Positions 45,937 to 55,969 are shown, counted from the first letter of the stretch. The stretch is DNA of 64,000 nucleotides from CBDCNH01 sp965219015 (GCA_965219015.1 CBDCNH010000011.1:62001-126000); one strand, 5' to 3'. Program-made: numbers and translations. Notes: a model not told the origin generated them from the sequence alone.

Positions 45937-48900
45937 CCTTTGGCGGTGCGGCGTGCTCGGCGAGGTCGCGGGCGATGGCGAAGGCGCCGCGGATGCGGTC
46001 GGCCTCGGTCGCCCAGTCGCGCGCGAGCACGATGCGGTTGTCCTTGACCTTCGCCGCCCCCTCCTCCGCGCCGATGAAGGCCACGAGCCCGGCGGGGTTG
46101 GCGAACTTGTCGTTGTGGAACTGCACCGTCGCACCCTTCGGGCCCGCGTCGAGCTTGGCGATGCCCGCGCGCTTGCACGTCGCCTTGATGCGGACGACGA
46201 GGAGGAGCGTGTTGACCTCGCGCGGCAGCGCCCCGAAGCGGTCGATGAGCTCGGCCGCGAAGCCCTCGAGCTCGACCTTGGTGGCGAGCCCCGCGAGCCG
46301 GCGGTAGAGCCCGAGCCGCACGTCGAGGTCGGGCACGTAGGCCTCGGGGATCAGCACCGGGACGCCGAGGTTGATCTGCGGCGACCAGTCGCCCGCGTCG
46401 ATCGCGGGCCCGTCGATCTCGCCCGAGCGGATGCGCGCGATCGTGTCCTCGAGCATCGCCTGGTAGAGCTCGTAGCCCACCTCGCGGATGTGCCCGGACT
46501 GCTCCTCGCCGAGAAGGTTGCCGGCGCCCCGCAGGTCGAGATCCTGGCTCGCGAGCGTGAAGCCCGCGCCGAGGCTGTCGAGGCTCGCAAGAAGCCGGAG
46601 CCGCTTTTCGGCCTGCGGCGTCAACGGCTTGCGGGGCCTTGTTGTCAGATAGCAGTAGGCGCGCGTCTTGGCCCGTCCGACGCGGCCGCGGATCTGGTAG
46701 AGCTGCGACAGGCCGAACATGTCGGCGCGGTGCAGGATCATCGTGTTGGCGGTCGGGATGTCGAGGCCCGACTCGACGATGGTGGTGGCGAGGAGCACGT
46801 CCGCCTTGCCGTCGTAGAAGGCGTTCATGCGGTCGTCGAGCTCGGACGCCGCCATCTGGCCGTGCGCCACCATGTAGCTGACCTCCGGCACCTCGTCGCG
46901 CAGGAACGCCTCGATCTCCGGCAGGTCGGCGATGCGGGGGACGACGAAGAACGCCTGGCCGCCGCGGTAGCGCTCGCGGAGAAGCGCCTCGCGCAGCGTC
47001 ACGGTGTCGAACTCGGAGACGTAGGTGCGGATCGCGAGCCGGTCCACGGGCGGCGTCGCGATGATGCTGAGGTCGCGCACGCCCGCGAGCGAGAGCTGCA
47101 GCGTGCGCGGGATCGGCGTCGCGGTCAGCGTGAGGACATGCACGTCGGAGCGCAGCTCCTTCAGCCGCTCCTTGTGGGTGACGCCGAAGTGCTGCTCCTC
47201 GTCCACGACGAGAAGCCCGAGGTTGCGGAACCGCACCGATTTCGCGAGGAGCGCGTGCGTGCCGATGACGATGTCGACGGAGCCCGAGGCGATGCCCTCG
47301 CGGGTGGCGGCCGCCTCCTTTGCCGGAACGAACCGCGACAGTTGCCGCACCGTGAGAGGAAAGCCGCGGAAGCGCTCGGAAAAGCTGCGGAAATGCTGCC
47401 GCGAGAGCAGCGTCGTCGGCGCGATCACCGCGACCTGGGTGCCCGCCATCGCGGCCGCGAAGGCCGCCCGCATCGCCACCTCGGTCTTGCCGAAGCCGAC
47501 GTCGCCGACGACGAGCCGGTCCATCGGCGAGCCCGCCGCGAGGTCCGTCATCACGTCCTCGATGGACGTCATCTGGTCCTCGGTCTCCTCGTAGGGGAAG
47601 CGTGCGGCGAAAGTCTCCCAGAGGTCGGGCGGCGCCTCGAGCACGGGTGCCGAGCGCAGCGCGCGCTCGGCGGCGATGCGGATGAGCCGCTCGGCGATGG
47701 CGCGGATGCGCTCCTTGAGCCGCGCCTTGCGGGACTGCCAGGCGCCGCCGCCGAGCCGGTCGAGGAGCCCCTCCTCGTGGCCGTAGCGGCTCAGGAGCTC
47801 GATGTTCTCGACGGGCAGGTAGAGCTTCGCGCCCTCGGCGTAGTCGATGGCGATGCATTCGTGCGGGGCGCCGAGCGCGGCGATGGTCTCGAGCCCGGTG
47901 TAGCGCCCGACGCCGTGGTCGACGTGGACCACGAGATCGCCGGGCGAGAGGCTTTCGGCAGCGGCGACAAAGTTCTCCGCGCGGCGCTTCTTCGGGGTGC
48001 GGACGAGCCGGTCGCCGAGCACGTCCTGCTCGGAGATGACGGTGAGCCCGTCGCAGGCGAAGCCGTGGTCGAGCGCCCAGACCGCGAGCCAGAGGCCGCC
48101 GCGGCCGTCGGGCACGTCGCGGATGTCGGCGGCGAGCCGGATCTCGGGAACGCGCTCGTCGGCCAGAAGCCCCTTCAGCCGCTCGCGCGCCCCTTCCGAA
48201 TAGCTCGCGACGACGACCTGGCCGTCCTTGCGCCGCGCTTTCACATGGTCGGCTAGGGCGCCGAAGAGGCTCAGTTTCTCGGACTGGCGCTCGGGGGCGA
48301 AGTCGCGCCCCGCACGGCCACCCGCGTCGATGACGCCGGGCCCGGTCGGCTGCGGTGAGGGCGCGAGCCTCAGCACGCGGTGGTCGGCGACGGCTGCCTC
48401 CCAGGCGGCGTCGTCGAGGTAGAGGAGCCCGGGCTCGGCAGGCTTGTAGACGCTGTCGGCCCGGCCCCGCGCGGTCATCGCCTCGCGGCGGTTGTCGTAG
48501 CCGTCGTCCACCGTTGCCCAGCGGGCGTCGCGCGCGGCGGCCATCTGGTCGTCGAGCATGACGGTCGCGCCCGGCAGATAGTCGAAGAGCGTCTCGAGCC
48601 GGTCGTGGAAGAAGCCGAGCCAGTGCTCCATGCCCTGCTGCTTGCGGCCCGCGCTCACGGCCTCGTAGAGCGGGTCGTCGGCGCCGCCCGCGCCGAACTC
48701 GGCCCGGTAGCGCTGGCGGAAGCGGGCGATCGAGGCCTCGTCGAGGATCACCTCGGAGACCGGGGCGAGGTCGATGGCGTCGAGCCTCTGGATCGTGCGC
48801 TGCGTCGCGGGGTCGAAGCGGCGCGCGCCGTCGAGCGTGTCGCCGAAGAGGTCGAGCCGGATCGGGCCGGTGTCGCCCGGCGGGTAGATGTCGATGATGC

Positions 48901-49405
48901 CGCCGCGGACCGCGTAGTCGCCGGGCTCGGTGACGGTGGCGGTCTGCGCGAAGCCCATGCGGACGAGGAAGGCGCGGAGCTTCCCCTCGTCGACCCGCGC
49001 GCCGACGCCGGCCGAGAAGGCCGCTCCGCGCAGGACATCGCGCGCGGGCACGCGCTGCGTGGCGGCGTTGAGCGTCGTCAGCAGGATGGCGGGGCCGGCG
49101 AGGCCGGTGGCGAGCGCCGCGAGCGTCGCCATCCGCGCGGCCGAGATCGCAGGGTTGGGCGAGGAGCGGTCGTAGGGCAGGCAGTCCCAGGCCGGGAACG
49201 TCAGGACCGGCGCTTCGGGGGCGAAGAACGCGAGTGCCGCGCGCATCGCCTCGAGCCGGCGGTCGTCGCGGGCCACGTGCAGGACCGCCGCGCCCTTGGC
49301 GAACTCGGCCGCAAGGAGCCGGGCGTCGAACCCTTCGGGCGCGCCGCTGACCGTCACCTTTGCCGGGACGGTTCCCCTGCCCACCGGATCGCGCGCCATG
49401 TTCAT
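45878..49405 (-). CDS. mfd: Transcription-repair coupling factor Mfd
   Basis: An 1175-residue translocase that removes stalled RNA polymerase and recruits UvrA. N-terminal UvrB-like module (LTFPAWDCLPYDRSSPNPAI), RNA-polymerase-interacting domain (LSPGDLVVHVDHGVGRYTGL), helicase Walker A VGDVGFGKTEVAMRAAF, LVVDEEQHFGVTHKERLK, TLTATPIPRTLQLSLAGVRD and QIRGRVGRAKTRAYCYL, then a TRCF domain near the C-terminus. Full length. It overlaps the MFS gene at its 3' end. Confidence 0.97.
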   Translation of the reverse strand: MNMARDPVGRGTVPAKVTVSGAPEGFDARLLAAEFAKGAAVLHVARDDRRLEAMRAALAFFAPEAPVLTFPAWDCLPYDRSSPNPAISAARMATLAALATGLAGPAILLTTLNAATQRVPARDVLRGAAFSAGVGARVDEGKLRAFLVRMGFAQTATVTEPGDYAVRGGIIDIYPPGDTGPIRLDLFGDTLDGARRFDPATQRTIQRLDAIDLAPVSEVILDEASIARFRQRYRAEFGAGGADDPLYEAVSAGRKQQGMEHWLGFFHDRLETLFDYLPGATVMLDDQMAAARDARWATVDDGYDNRREAMTARGRADSVYKPAEPGLLYLDDAAWEAAVADHRVLRLAPSPQPTGPGVIDAGGRAGRDFAPERQSEKLSLFGALADHVKARRKDGQVVVASYSEGARERLKGLLADERVPEIRLAADIRDVPDGRGGLWLAVWALDHGFACDGLTVISEQDVLGDRLVRTPKKRRAENFVAAAESLSPGDLVVHVDHGVGRYTGLETIAALGAPHECIAIDYAEGAKLYLPVENIELLSRYGHEEGLLDRLGGGAWQSRKARLKERIRAIAERLIRIAAERALRSAPVLEAPPDLWETFAARFPYEETEDQMTSIEDVMTDLAAGSPMDRLVVGDVGFGKTEVAMRAAFAAAMAGTQVAVIAPTTLLSRQHFRSFSERFRGFPLTVRQLSRFVPAKEAAATREGIASGSVDIVIGTHALLAKSVRFRNLGLLVVDEEQHFGVTHKERLKELRSDVHVLTLTATPIPRTLQLSLAGVRDLSIIATPPVDRLAIRTYVSEFDTVTLREALLRERYRGGQAFFVVPRIADLPEIEAFLRDEVPEVSYMVAHGQMAASELDDRMNAFYDGKADVLLATTIVESGLDIPTANTMILHRADMFGLSQLYQIRGRVGRAKTRAYCYLTTRPRKPLTPQAEKRLRLLASLDSLGAGFTLASQDLDLRGAGNLLGEEQSGHIREVGYELYQAMLEDTIARIRSGEIDGPAIDAGDWSPQINLGVPVLIPEAYVPDLDVRLGLYRRLAGLATKVELEGFAAELIDRFGALPREVNTLLLVVRIKATCKRAGIAKLDAGPKGATVQFHNDKFANPAGLVAFIGAEEGAAKVKDNRIVLARDWATEADRIRGAFAIARDLAEHAAPPKVRPAAAAPASGEARRSRKA

Positions 49406-49445
49406 TGCCGCCGACGTATCCGCCGGGGCGCCGATGTCAACGGGC

Positions 49446-49964
49446 TCAGAACGTCGCGAGGTTCGCCGTGAGATTGTGCCACATGCCCCAGAGCGCGGTG
49501 ACGAAGATCGCGGCGACGCCGAGCCCTTGAGTGGCGAGCCGGAGTCCGAGGAGCCGCCGCCGGAGCGCCTCGCCGGTCTCCGTGCGGATGTGCCGCGCGG
49601 CGCTGATCCGCAGCCCCGCCACGACGGCGAAGGGCAGCGCCAGCAGGAACAGCGCTTGGGCGAACTCGATGCCGTAGAGGAAGCCGAGGAGCCCCAGCGT
49701 CGTCAGCACCGCCGAGCCGGTGCCGAGGAGCACGGCGCCGCCCCGCGCGCCGATCCGCGCGAGCCGCGCCGCGCCGATTTGCGCCAGTGTCTCCACGTCG
49801 CGCGCGGCGCCTTCGTCGCGGCGGGCGCGCGCGATGAGGTCGTACGGCACGCCCAAGACGAAATGGCTCGCCGACGACCAGGCGACGGCGAGGACGAGCC
49901 AGAACCAGATGTTGGAGAACGAGCGCAGGTCGATGACCTGCCAGAGGCTTTGCAGATCGGGCAC
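49446..49964 (-). CDS. Hypothetical membrane protein
   Basis: A 172-residue protein with about four membrane helices (IWFWLVLAVAWSSASHFVLG, AVLLTTLG-type segment, FAQALFLLALPFAVVAGL, and a last one with LGVAAIFVTALWGMWHNLTA). It has the charged loop LIARARRDEGAARDVETLAQ between the first two helices. Similar component-like membrane proteins occur upstream of hemB in Rhodobacteraceae; function unknown. Divergent from hemB. Confidence 0.75.
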   Translation of the reverse strand: MPDLQSLWQVIDLRSFSNIWFWLVLAVAWSSASHFVLGVPYDLIARARRDEGAARDVETLAQIGAARLARIGARGGAVLLGTGSAVLTTLGLLGFLYGIEFAQALFLLALPFAVVAGLRISAARHIRTETGEALRRRLLGLRLATQGLGVAAIFVTALWGMWHNLTANLATF

Positions 49965-50049
49965 GGGGGGGCATCCTTGGCGTCGAGGCTCCCTCTAGCG
50001 CAGATCGCGGGGTTGAGGAACGCCCCGAACCGTGGCACTCGCAGGGAAG

Positions 50050-51048
50050 ATGCCGCCCATCGTCGCCCCTTTCCCCGCCGCTCGGCTGCGCCGCCTGCGC
50101 CGCACGGCAGCGCTCCGCGACCTCGTGCAGGAGGTGCGGCTCGGCGTCGCGGACCTGATCTGGCCGGTGTTCCTGCGCGACGGCGCCGACGTGGCGGAGC
50201 CCGTGGCCTCGATGCCGGGCGTGGCGCGGCTCTCGATCGACCGCGTGGTGCGCGCGGCGGCGGAGGCGGCGGGGCTCGGCATCCGAGCGATCTGCCTCTT
50301 CCCCTACACCGACCCCGCATCGCGCACGCTCGACTGCGCCGAGGCGTGGAACCCCGAGAACCTCACCAACCGGGCGATCCGCGCGATCAAGGCCGAGGTG
50401 CCTCACATCGCGGTAATGACCGACATCGCGCTCGATCCCTACAACGCGCTCGGCCACGACGGGATCGTGCGCGACGGGGTGATCCTAAACGACGAGAGCG
50501 TCGCGGCGCTGGTCCGCATGGGGCTCGCGCAGGCCGAGGCGGGGGCGGACATCCTCGGGCCCTCGGACATGATGGACGGGCGCATCGGCGCGCTCCGGTC
50601 GGCGCTCGAGGCGGCGGGGCATCCCGACACCGCGATCCTGAGCTACGCCGCGAAGTTCGCCTCGGCCTTCTACGGCCCGTTCCGCGACGCGGTGGGCGCG
50701 TCGGCCACGCTCGTCGGCGACAAGAAGACCTACCAGGCCAACCCCGGCAACGGCGACGAGGCGATGCGGCTCATCGCGCGCGATCTGGCGGAGGGCGCCG
50801 ACATCGTGATGGTGAAGCCCGGGATGCCCTACCTCGACATCTGTCGCCGCGCGAAGGAGACGTTCGGCGTCCCCGTCACGGCCTACCAGGTGTCGGGCGA
50901 GTACGCGATGCTCGCGGGCGCCGCCGAGCGCGGCTGGATCGACGGCGACGCGAGCGTGCTCGAGAGCCTGCTCGCCTTCCGCCGAGCGGGCTGCGACGCG
51001 GTGCTCACCTATTTCGCGCCGCAAGCCGCGCGGCTTCTCGCCGGATAA
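50050..51048 (+). CDS. hemB: Delta-aminolevulinic acid dehydratase (porphobilinogen synthase)
   Basis: A 332-residue enzyme condensing two 5-aminolevulinate molecules into porphobilinogen for haem and, where present, bacteriochlorophyll. Active-site lysines lie in SYAAKFASAFYGPFRD and VMVKPGMPYLD. The metal loop reads VMTDIALDPYNALGHDGIV, with aspartates in place of the zinc-binding cysteines, so it is the magnesium/Asp-type enzyme. ATG 50050 is preferred; GTG 50032 would add six residues. Confidence 0.96.
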   Translation: MPPIVAPFPAARLRRLRRTAALRDLVQEVRLGVADLIWPVFLRDGADVAEPVASMPGVARLSIDRVVRAAAEAAGLGIRAICLFPYTDPASRTLDCAEAWNPENLTNRAIRAIKAEVPHIAVMTDIALDPYNALGHDGIVRDGVILNDESVAALVRMGLAQAEAGADILGPSDMMDGRIGALRSALEAAGHPDTAILSYAAKFASAFYGPFRDAVGASATLVGDKKTYQANPGNGDEAMRLIARDLAEGADIVMVKPGMPYLDICRRAKETFGVPVTAYQVSGEYAMLAGAAERGWIDGDASVLESLLAFRRAGCDAVLTYFAPQAARLLAG

Positions 51049-51149
51049 GCGGCGGACTTATCCACAAGTACATGACAGCCGGCAGGAACTGGCCTAGTCT
51101 TCGCGGCAAGCCGCCGATCACGCGCGGCGCTCAGCGAGGCGACAGGCAC

Positions 51150-51707
51150 ATGACACACATCACCCGCCGCACGGCGGTTCTCGGCGCGGGCGGGCTCATG
51201 CTCCTCGCGTCGTGCGGCAACGGCGTCGGAAGCAACGGGGCGCAGAAGATCGACGCCCGCGTCGATGCCACGCGCGACTTCCTCTTCTCGCGCTATCCCG
51301 GCACGGTCGAGCTTGCCGACAAGGCGCGCGGCATCCTCTTCATGCCGCTCATCACCGAGGTGGGCTTCGGCCTCGGCGGCGCCTACGGGCGCGGCGCGCT
51401 GCGCGTCGGCGGTGCCACGGTGGACTACTACTCCGCGACCCGCGCCTCCGTCGGCTTCCAGATCGGCGCGCAGCAATACGCGCACGCGCTCTTCTTCATG
51501 ACCGAGGGCGCGCTCGACGACTTCCGCCGCTCGGACGGCTGGGCGGTGGGGGCCGACGCGAAATACGCGCTTCCCGACCAGGGCGGCAACCTCGGCGTCG
51601 AGACCACGACCGAGCTCGCTCCGGTGATCGCGCTGGTGTTCGGCCAGGCAGGGCTCATCGCGGGCGCCACCCTCGGCGGGGTCAAATACTCGCGCATCAT
51701 CCCCTAG
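51150..51707 (+). CDS. SYLF (Ysc84-like) domain lipoprotein
   Basis: A 185-residue protein. The N-terminus has a lipobox LMLLASCG after a twin-arginine-like RRTA, suggesting a lipoprotein. The rest is a SYLF domain: LADKARGILFMPLITEVGFG, YYSATRASVGFQIGAQQYAH, LFFMTEGALDDFRRSDGW and TEISP-like ELAPVIALVFGQAGLI. In eukaryotes SYLF binds lipids; bacterial members are uncharacterised. Good ATG at 51150 following GAGGCGACAGG. Confidence 0.88.
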   Translation: MTHITRRTAVLGAGGLMLLASCGNGVGSNGAQKIDARVDATRDFLFSRYPGTVELADKARGILFMPLITEVGFGLGGAYGRGALRVGGATVDYYSATRASVGFQIGAQQYAHALFFMTEGALDDFRRSDGWAVGADAKYALPDQGGNLGVETTTELAPVIALVFGQAGLIAGATLGGVKYSRIIP

Positions 51708-51710
51708 AGG

Positions 51711-52589
51711 TCAGCCGCCCGAGACCCGGCGCAGCCGCGCGATCAGGCTCGAGGTGTCGTGCCGCCCCGCGCCCATCGCCTGCAGCTCCTTGTAGAACTG
51801 GTCCACCAGCGCCGTCACGGGCAGCGGCGCGCCGATCTCGTCGGCGGTGGCGAGGCAGATGCCGAGATCCTTCCGCATCCAGTCGATCGCGAAGCCGTGC
51901 TCGAAGCGGCCCTCGAGCATCGTCGCGTGGCGGTTCGCCATCTGCCACGAGCCCGCGGCGCCCTGCGAGATGACCTCGACGACCGCGGCGCCGTCGAGCC
52001 CCGCCATCTCGCCGAAACGCAGCGCCTCCGCGAGGCCCTGCACCAGGCCCGCGATGCAGATCTGGTTCATCATCTTGGCCATCTGTCCGGCACCCGTGTC
52101 TCCCAGGCGGCGGCAGATCTTGGCGTAGGCGTCGATGACGGGCTCGGCGCGGGCGTAGGCCGTCGCGTCGCCGCCGCACATCACCGAGAGCGCGCCGTTC
52201 TCCGCGCCCGCCTGCCCGCCCGAGACCGGGGCATCGACGTAGGCCACGCCGCGCTCCGCGGCGATGGCCGCAAGCTCGCGGGTCACGCGGGCGGAGACCG
52301 TGGTGTGATCGACGAACACCGTGCCCTCCGCCATTCCCGCGAAGGCGCCGGCCTCGCCGGTGGTCACGGCGCGCAGGTCGTCGTCGTTGCCGACGCAGGC
52401 CAGCACGAACTCCGCGTCCGTCGCGGCCGCGGCCGCGGTGTCCGCCACCGCCCCGCCGTAGGTCTCGGCCCAGGCCCGCGCCTTCGCGCCCGTGCGGTTC
52501 CAGACCGTCACCTCGTGGCCCGCCTTGACGAGATGCCCCGCCATCGGCGCGCCCATCACGCCCAGCCCCAGAAACGCGACCCGTGCCAT
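51711..52589 (-). CDS. NAD(P)-dependent beta-hydroxyacid dehydrogenase (GarR/MmsB-like)
   Basis: A 292-residue dehydrogenase. Rossmann loop VAFLGLGVMGAPMAGHLVKAG, NRTGAKARA, substrate loop DAPVSGGQAGAENGALSVMC and catalytic Lys in GQMAKMMNQICIAG define the 3-hydroxyisobutyrate/tartronate-semialdehyde reductase family. Which hydroxyacid it uses is unclear. Divergent from the penicillin-acylase-type gene, with only 68 bp between start codons. Confidence 0.92.
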   Translation of the reverse strand: MARVAFLGLGVMGAPMAGHLVKAGHEVTVWNRTGAKARAWAETYGGAVADTAAAAATDAEFVLACVGNDDDLRAVTTGEAGAFAGMAEGTVFVDHTTVSARVTRELAAIAAERGVAYVDAPVSGGQAGAENGALSVMCGGDATAYARAEPVIDAYAKICRRLGDTGAGQMAKMMNQICIAGLVQGLAEALRFGEMAGLDGAAVVEVISQGAAGSWQMANRHATMLEGRFEHGFAIDWMRKDLGICLATADEIGAPLPVTALVDQFYKELQAMGAGRHDTSSLIARLRRVSGG

Positions 52590-52657
52590 GCCTTCCCCCC
52601 GCCTCGCTGCCGGCCTATCCTCCGGCTTCCACGCGCCGCGTCAACCGAAGGCCCTTC

Positions 52658-55117
52658 ATGCGTACCGCCTTTCGCTGGCTGATGCGGACCTTCCTCGGGC
52701 TCGTGGCGCTGATCGTGCTCGCGGGCGTCGGCACGTACTACTTCCTGTCGCGCTCGATCCCGGACTATTCGGCGTCCTACGAGGTGCCGGGGATCGCAGC
52801 ACCCGTCGAGATCGTGCGGACCAGCGACGGCGTGCCGCACATCTTCGGTGCGACGGACGCGGACGTGTACTACGCGCTCGGCTTCGCGCACGCGCAGGAC
52901 CGGCTGTGGCAGATGACGATGCTGCGGCGGACGGTGCAGGGCCGGCTCTCGGAGGTGTTCGGCGCGCGCACGGTGAAGATCGACGAGCTGATGCGCCGGC
53001 TCGACCTCTACGGGCTCGCAGCCACCTCGGTCGCGGCGCAGGACGCGGAGACGAGGACCGCGCTCGAGGCCTATGCGAAGGGCGTCAACGCCTGGATCGG
53101 CATCGTCAACCAGGAGGCCAAGGGCCGCGGCGCGCCGGAGTTCTTCCTCTTCTCCAACGAGATCGCGTTCTGGCAGCCGACCGACAGCCTCGCGATCGTC
53201 AAGCTGATGGGGCTGCAGCTCGCCTCGCACCTGCAATCGGAGGTGCTGCGCGCCGAGCTGTCGCTCACGGTGTCGGCGGATCGGCTGCGCGACATCCTCC
53301 CCGACGACCCCGAGCCGGGCATCGCGGCGCTGCCGAAGTTCGCCGACCTCTTCCCGGACGCGCCCACGGACTTCGCGAGCGCCGCGTCCGAGGACGCGCT
53401 TTCGCCGCTGCCCGGCCCCGGCCTCGCCGGCGCGTCGAACGCCTGGGCCGCGGCGCCGTCGCGCTCGGCGGCGGGCGGCGCGCTTCTGGCCAACGACCCG
53501 CACCTCGGGCTCACCGCGCCCTCGATCTGGTATCTCGCGCGGCTCGAGCTCGCCTCGGGCGGCGTCATCGGCGCGACCATACCGGGGATGCCCGTGGTGC
53601 TCCTCGGGCGCAGCGCGGCGCTCGGCTGGGGGCTGACCTCCTCGTACCTCGACGACGAGGACGTGCATATCGAGCGGCTGAACCCCGATGCGGAGGGCGA
53701 GTACCTGGCGCCCGGCGGCTACAAGCCCTTCGTCACGCGCCGCAGCATCATCCGCGTCAAGGACGCAGCACCGATCACCGTGACGCTGCGCTGGACCGAC
53801 AACGGCCCGGTGCTGCCGGGCTCGCATTTCGATCTCGGCGAGATCACGCCGCCCGGCCACGTCGCCTCGGTCGCCTGGACGCTCCTCGACGGCGCCGACA
53901 CCTCGATGACCGCGGCGCTGCATCTCATGCAGGCGAAGTCCACCGCCGCGGCGATCGACGCGGCGCAGGCCTTCGTCGCGCCCTCGCAGAACCTGATGCT
54001 CGCCGACCAGAAGGGCATCGCGATGGTCACGATCGGCCGGATGCCCCGGCGCGACCCGAAGAACCAGACGCAGGGCCGGATGCCGAGCCCCGGCTGGGTG
54101 CCCGAGAACCGCTGGCAGGGGATGTTCCCCTACGCGGACAACCCCCGCTTCACCGACCCCGAGGGCGGCATCCTCGGCAACACCAACAACAAGACCGTCG
54201 ACCGCCCCTTCCCGAACCACGTCTCGTTCGACTGGGGCGATACGCAGCGCATCGCGCGCTGGACGCGGCTCATGCAGTCGCGCGAGGTCCACACGCGCGC
54301 GAGCTTCATCGAGGCGCAGCTCGACACCGTGAGCCCCGCCGCGCGCAACCTGCTGCCGCTCATCGGCGCCGACCTGTGGTTCACCGGCGCGGCGGCGCCC
54401 GACGGCACGCCCGAGCGGCAGCGGCAGCAGGCGCTGACCCTGCTGGCCGCCTGGAACGGCGAGATGAACGAGCACCTGCCCGAGCCCCTGATCTACGCGG
54501 CCTGGCTCCGCGCGCTGCAGGACCGGCTCGTCCGCGACGACCTCGGGCCGCTCGCCGACCGGTTCACGCATATCGAGCCCGTGTTCCTCGACCGGGTGTT
54601 CCGCGACACCGACGGCGCCGCGGCCTGGTGCGACATCATCCAGTCCTCGCCCGTCGAGACCTGCGACGTGATCGCGCGCCTGGCGCTCGACGACGCGCTC
54701 GTCCGGCTCACCGAGCGCTACGGCCCCAACGTCGAGAGCTGGCGCTGGGGCGACGCGCACGAGGCGGCGCAGGACCATCCGGTGCTCGGCGACGTGCCGG
54801 TGCTGCGCTATTTCGTCGACATCCGGCAATCGACCAGCGGCGGCGACTTCACGCTGATGCGCGGCTCGACGAAGGGCACCGGCGCCGACCCGTTCCTCAA
54901 CGTCCACGGTCCGGGCTACCGCGGCGTCTACGACTTCGCCGACCCCGACAGCTCGGTGTTCATCATCTCGACGGGCGAGTCCGGGCATCCCTTGAGCCGG
55001 CATTACGACGATCTCGGCGCGCTCTGGCGCTCGGGCGAGTACATCCCGATGTCCCTCGACCCCGCCTTGGCCCGCGCCGGCGCCGAAGGCGTGACGCGGC
55101 TGGTGCCGGGGGGGTGA
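52658..55117 (+). CDS. Penicillin acylase family N-terminal-nucleophile hydrolase
   Basis: An 819-residue Ntn hydrolase made as one precursor and self-cleaved. A membrane anchor/signal lies at residues 8-30 (FLGLVALIVLAGVGTYYFLS). The A-chain part has VRTSDGVPHIFGATDADVYY and YALGFAHAQDRLWQM. The nucleophile Ser260 is in GLAGASNAWAAAPSRSA, after a linker ending DALSPLPG. B-chain hallmarks: ANDPHLGLTAPSIWYLARL and LGWGLTSS. Substrates may be acylated amides or acyl-homoserine lactones. Its last 171 bp are duplicated downstream. Confidence 0.92.
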   Translation: MRTAFRWLMRTFLGLVALIVLAGVGTYYFLSRSIPDYSASYEVPGIAAPVEIVRTSDGVPHIFGATDADVYYALGFAHAQDRLWQMTMLRRTVQGRLSEVFGARTVKIDELMRRLDLYGLAATSVAAQDAETRTALEAYAKGVNAWIGIVNQEAKGRGAPEFFLFSNEIAFWQPTDSLAIVKLMGLQLASHLQSEVLRAELSLTVSADRLRDILPDDPEPGIAALPKFADLFPDAPTDFASAASEDALSPLPGPGLAGASNAWAAAPSRSAAGGALLANDPHLGLTAPSIWYLARLELASGGVIGATIPGMPVVLLGRSAALGWGLTSSYLDDEDVHIERLNPDAEGEYLAPGGYKPFVTRRSIIRVKDAAPITVTLRWTDNGPVLPGSHFDLGEITPPGHVASVAWTLLDGADTSMTAALHLMQAKSTAAAIDAAQAFVAPSQNLMLADQKGIAMVTIGRMPRRDPKNQTQGRMPSPGWVPENRWQGMFPYADNPRFTDPEGGILGNTNNKTVDRPFPNHVSFDWGDTQRIARWTRLMQSREVHTRASFIEAQLDTVSPAARNLLPLIGADLWFTGAAAPDGTPERQRQQALTLLAAWNGEMNEHLPEPLIYAAWLRALQDRLVRDDLGPLADRFTHIEPVFLDRVFRDTDGAAAWCDIIQSSPVETCDVIARLALDDALVRLTERYGPNVESWRWGDAHEAAQDHPVLGDVPVLRYFVDIRQSTSGGDFTLMRGSTKGTGADPFLNVHGPGYRGVYDFADPDSSVFIISTGESGHPLSRHYDDLGALWRSGEYIPMSLDPALARAGAEGVTRLVPGG

Positions 55118-55119
55118 GG
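54949..55119 (+). repeat. 171-bp direct repeat, left copy (3' end of penicillin acylase gene)
   Basis: Begins at CAGCTCGGTGTTCATC and includes the acylase stop codon; it matches 56930-57100 with one visible difference (CATTACGAC here, CATTATGAC there). The repeat flanks the AT-rich insert, 1981 bp apart. Either copy could be the original gene end. Confidence 0.95.
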
Positions 55120-55159
55120 CGTGTTCGCAAGAGTTCGGCAAAATGGCTAAGGTTAAGAC

Positions 55160-55909
55160 GTGAGCGATCAAAACGAATTGTCTGAGAACGAATTTCGCGA
55201 ATTGCTTCGAGACCTGGTGCATTTCTTTGAAACTTATACAGCTACTGCCGATCTCATAAGGATCGCTTCGGGGCCTCCGCGACGATTTCTAGAGAGTCTT
55301 GTGACTATGGAAGTTTATTTAAATTCCCTTTCTTCAAACATGCTTCTTTCCCTATACCAGTTCTACTCGATCGAAGTCGAGATCATCCGTAGAAGTCTCT
55401 TGGAGGGGCATGCAAAATTTATGGCCCTCATCCTTCATCCGGAGGGCCACGAGATCGCGGATTGGCAGTACAACGACTGCCTCGTTCTACTTCACCTTGA
55501 AAGTCGAAAAAGGTCGCTCGCTCATCAGAAAAGCACGATTGTACGGCTTCCTGATTGGAGCTACCTTCCAGATCAGAAGGAAATGATGGCCGCATCCATC
55601 GAATTTGAGCTTAGGGAGCTTGGAAAGCTCATACTTGATCGGAGTAAGACTTCAAATCCGCTGACGGGCGTAAGGTTATCAGAAAAATACAAGGTTGCTG
55701 TCAGAAAGCATTGGGAAGTAGCAAATCTTTTTATAAACTATACGGGTTTTGGGCGCTATCCTTATTCAAAAGCAATAAAATCTTACAGGGAAGCAAGTTC
55801 CATTAGCCATTTTTCTGCAGAGACGCTTCAACGCGTTCCAGCGCCGCTCCGTCCAACTATTAAGTTCGTGTTTCGTGATGAACAAATCAAGGGCTTATCC
55901 TTGACGTGA
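55160..55909 (+). CDS. Unknown 249-residue protein in AT-richer insert
   Basis: GTG 55160 opens a 249-codon frame whose base composition and codon use (many TTT, TCT, AAA, ATA) are clearly unlike neighbouring genes: a recent arrival. The product is soluble, mostly helical, with YLNSLSSNMLLSLYQFYSIE, EIIRRSLLEGHAKFMALIL, and RKHWEVANLFINYTGFGRYP. The RSLLEG...FMALI pattern vaguely recalls DUF5677/AbiV-like helical proteins, but this is not a firm match. Its stop is coupled (TGATG) to a second small gene now broken by an IS. A defence or toxin-antitoxin role is possible, not shown. Confidence 0.7.
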   Translation: MSDQNELSENEFRELLRDLVHFFETYTATADLIRIASGPPRRFLESLVTMEVYLNSLSSNMLLSLYQFYSIEVEIIRRSLLEGHAKFMALILHPEGHEIADWQYNDCLVLLHLESRKRSLAHQKSTIVRLPDWSYLPDQKEMMAASIEFELRELGKLILDRSKTSNPLTGVRLSEKYKVAVRKHWEVANLFINYTGFGRYPYSKAIKSYREASSISHFSAETLQRVPAPLRPTIKFVFRDEQIKGLSLT

Positions 55910-55969
55910 TGACACTTGTTGCGGATCGTCAAACCTTCATCTTGAATCGTCTTGGTCTACGTCCGTTGC

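Noticed and set aside
45953..48256. 767-codon plus-strand frame within mfd
   Set aside because: Shadow of the Mfd coding sequence on the other strand; no motifs.
52556..55222. 888-codon minus-strand frame across the penicillin acylase gene
   Set aside because: Antisense shadow; the plus strand encodes a complete Ntn hydrolase with its nucleophile.
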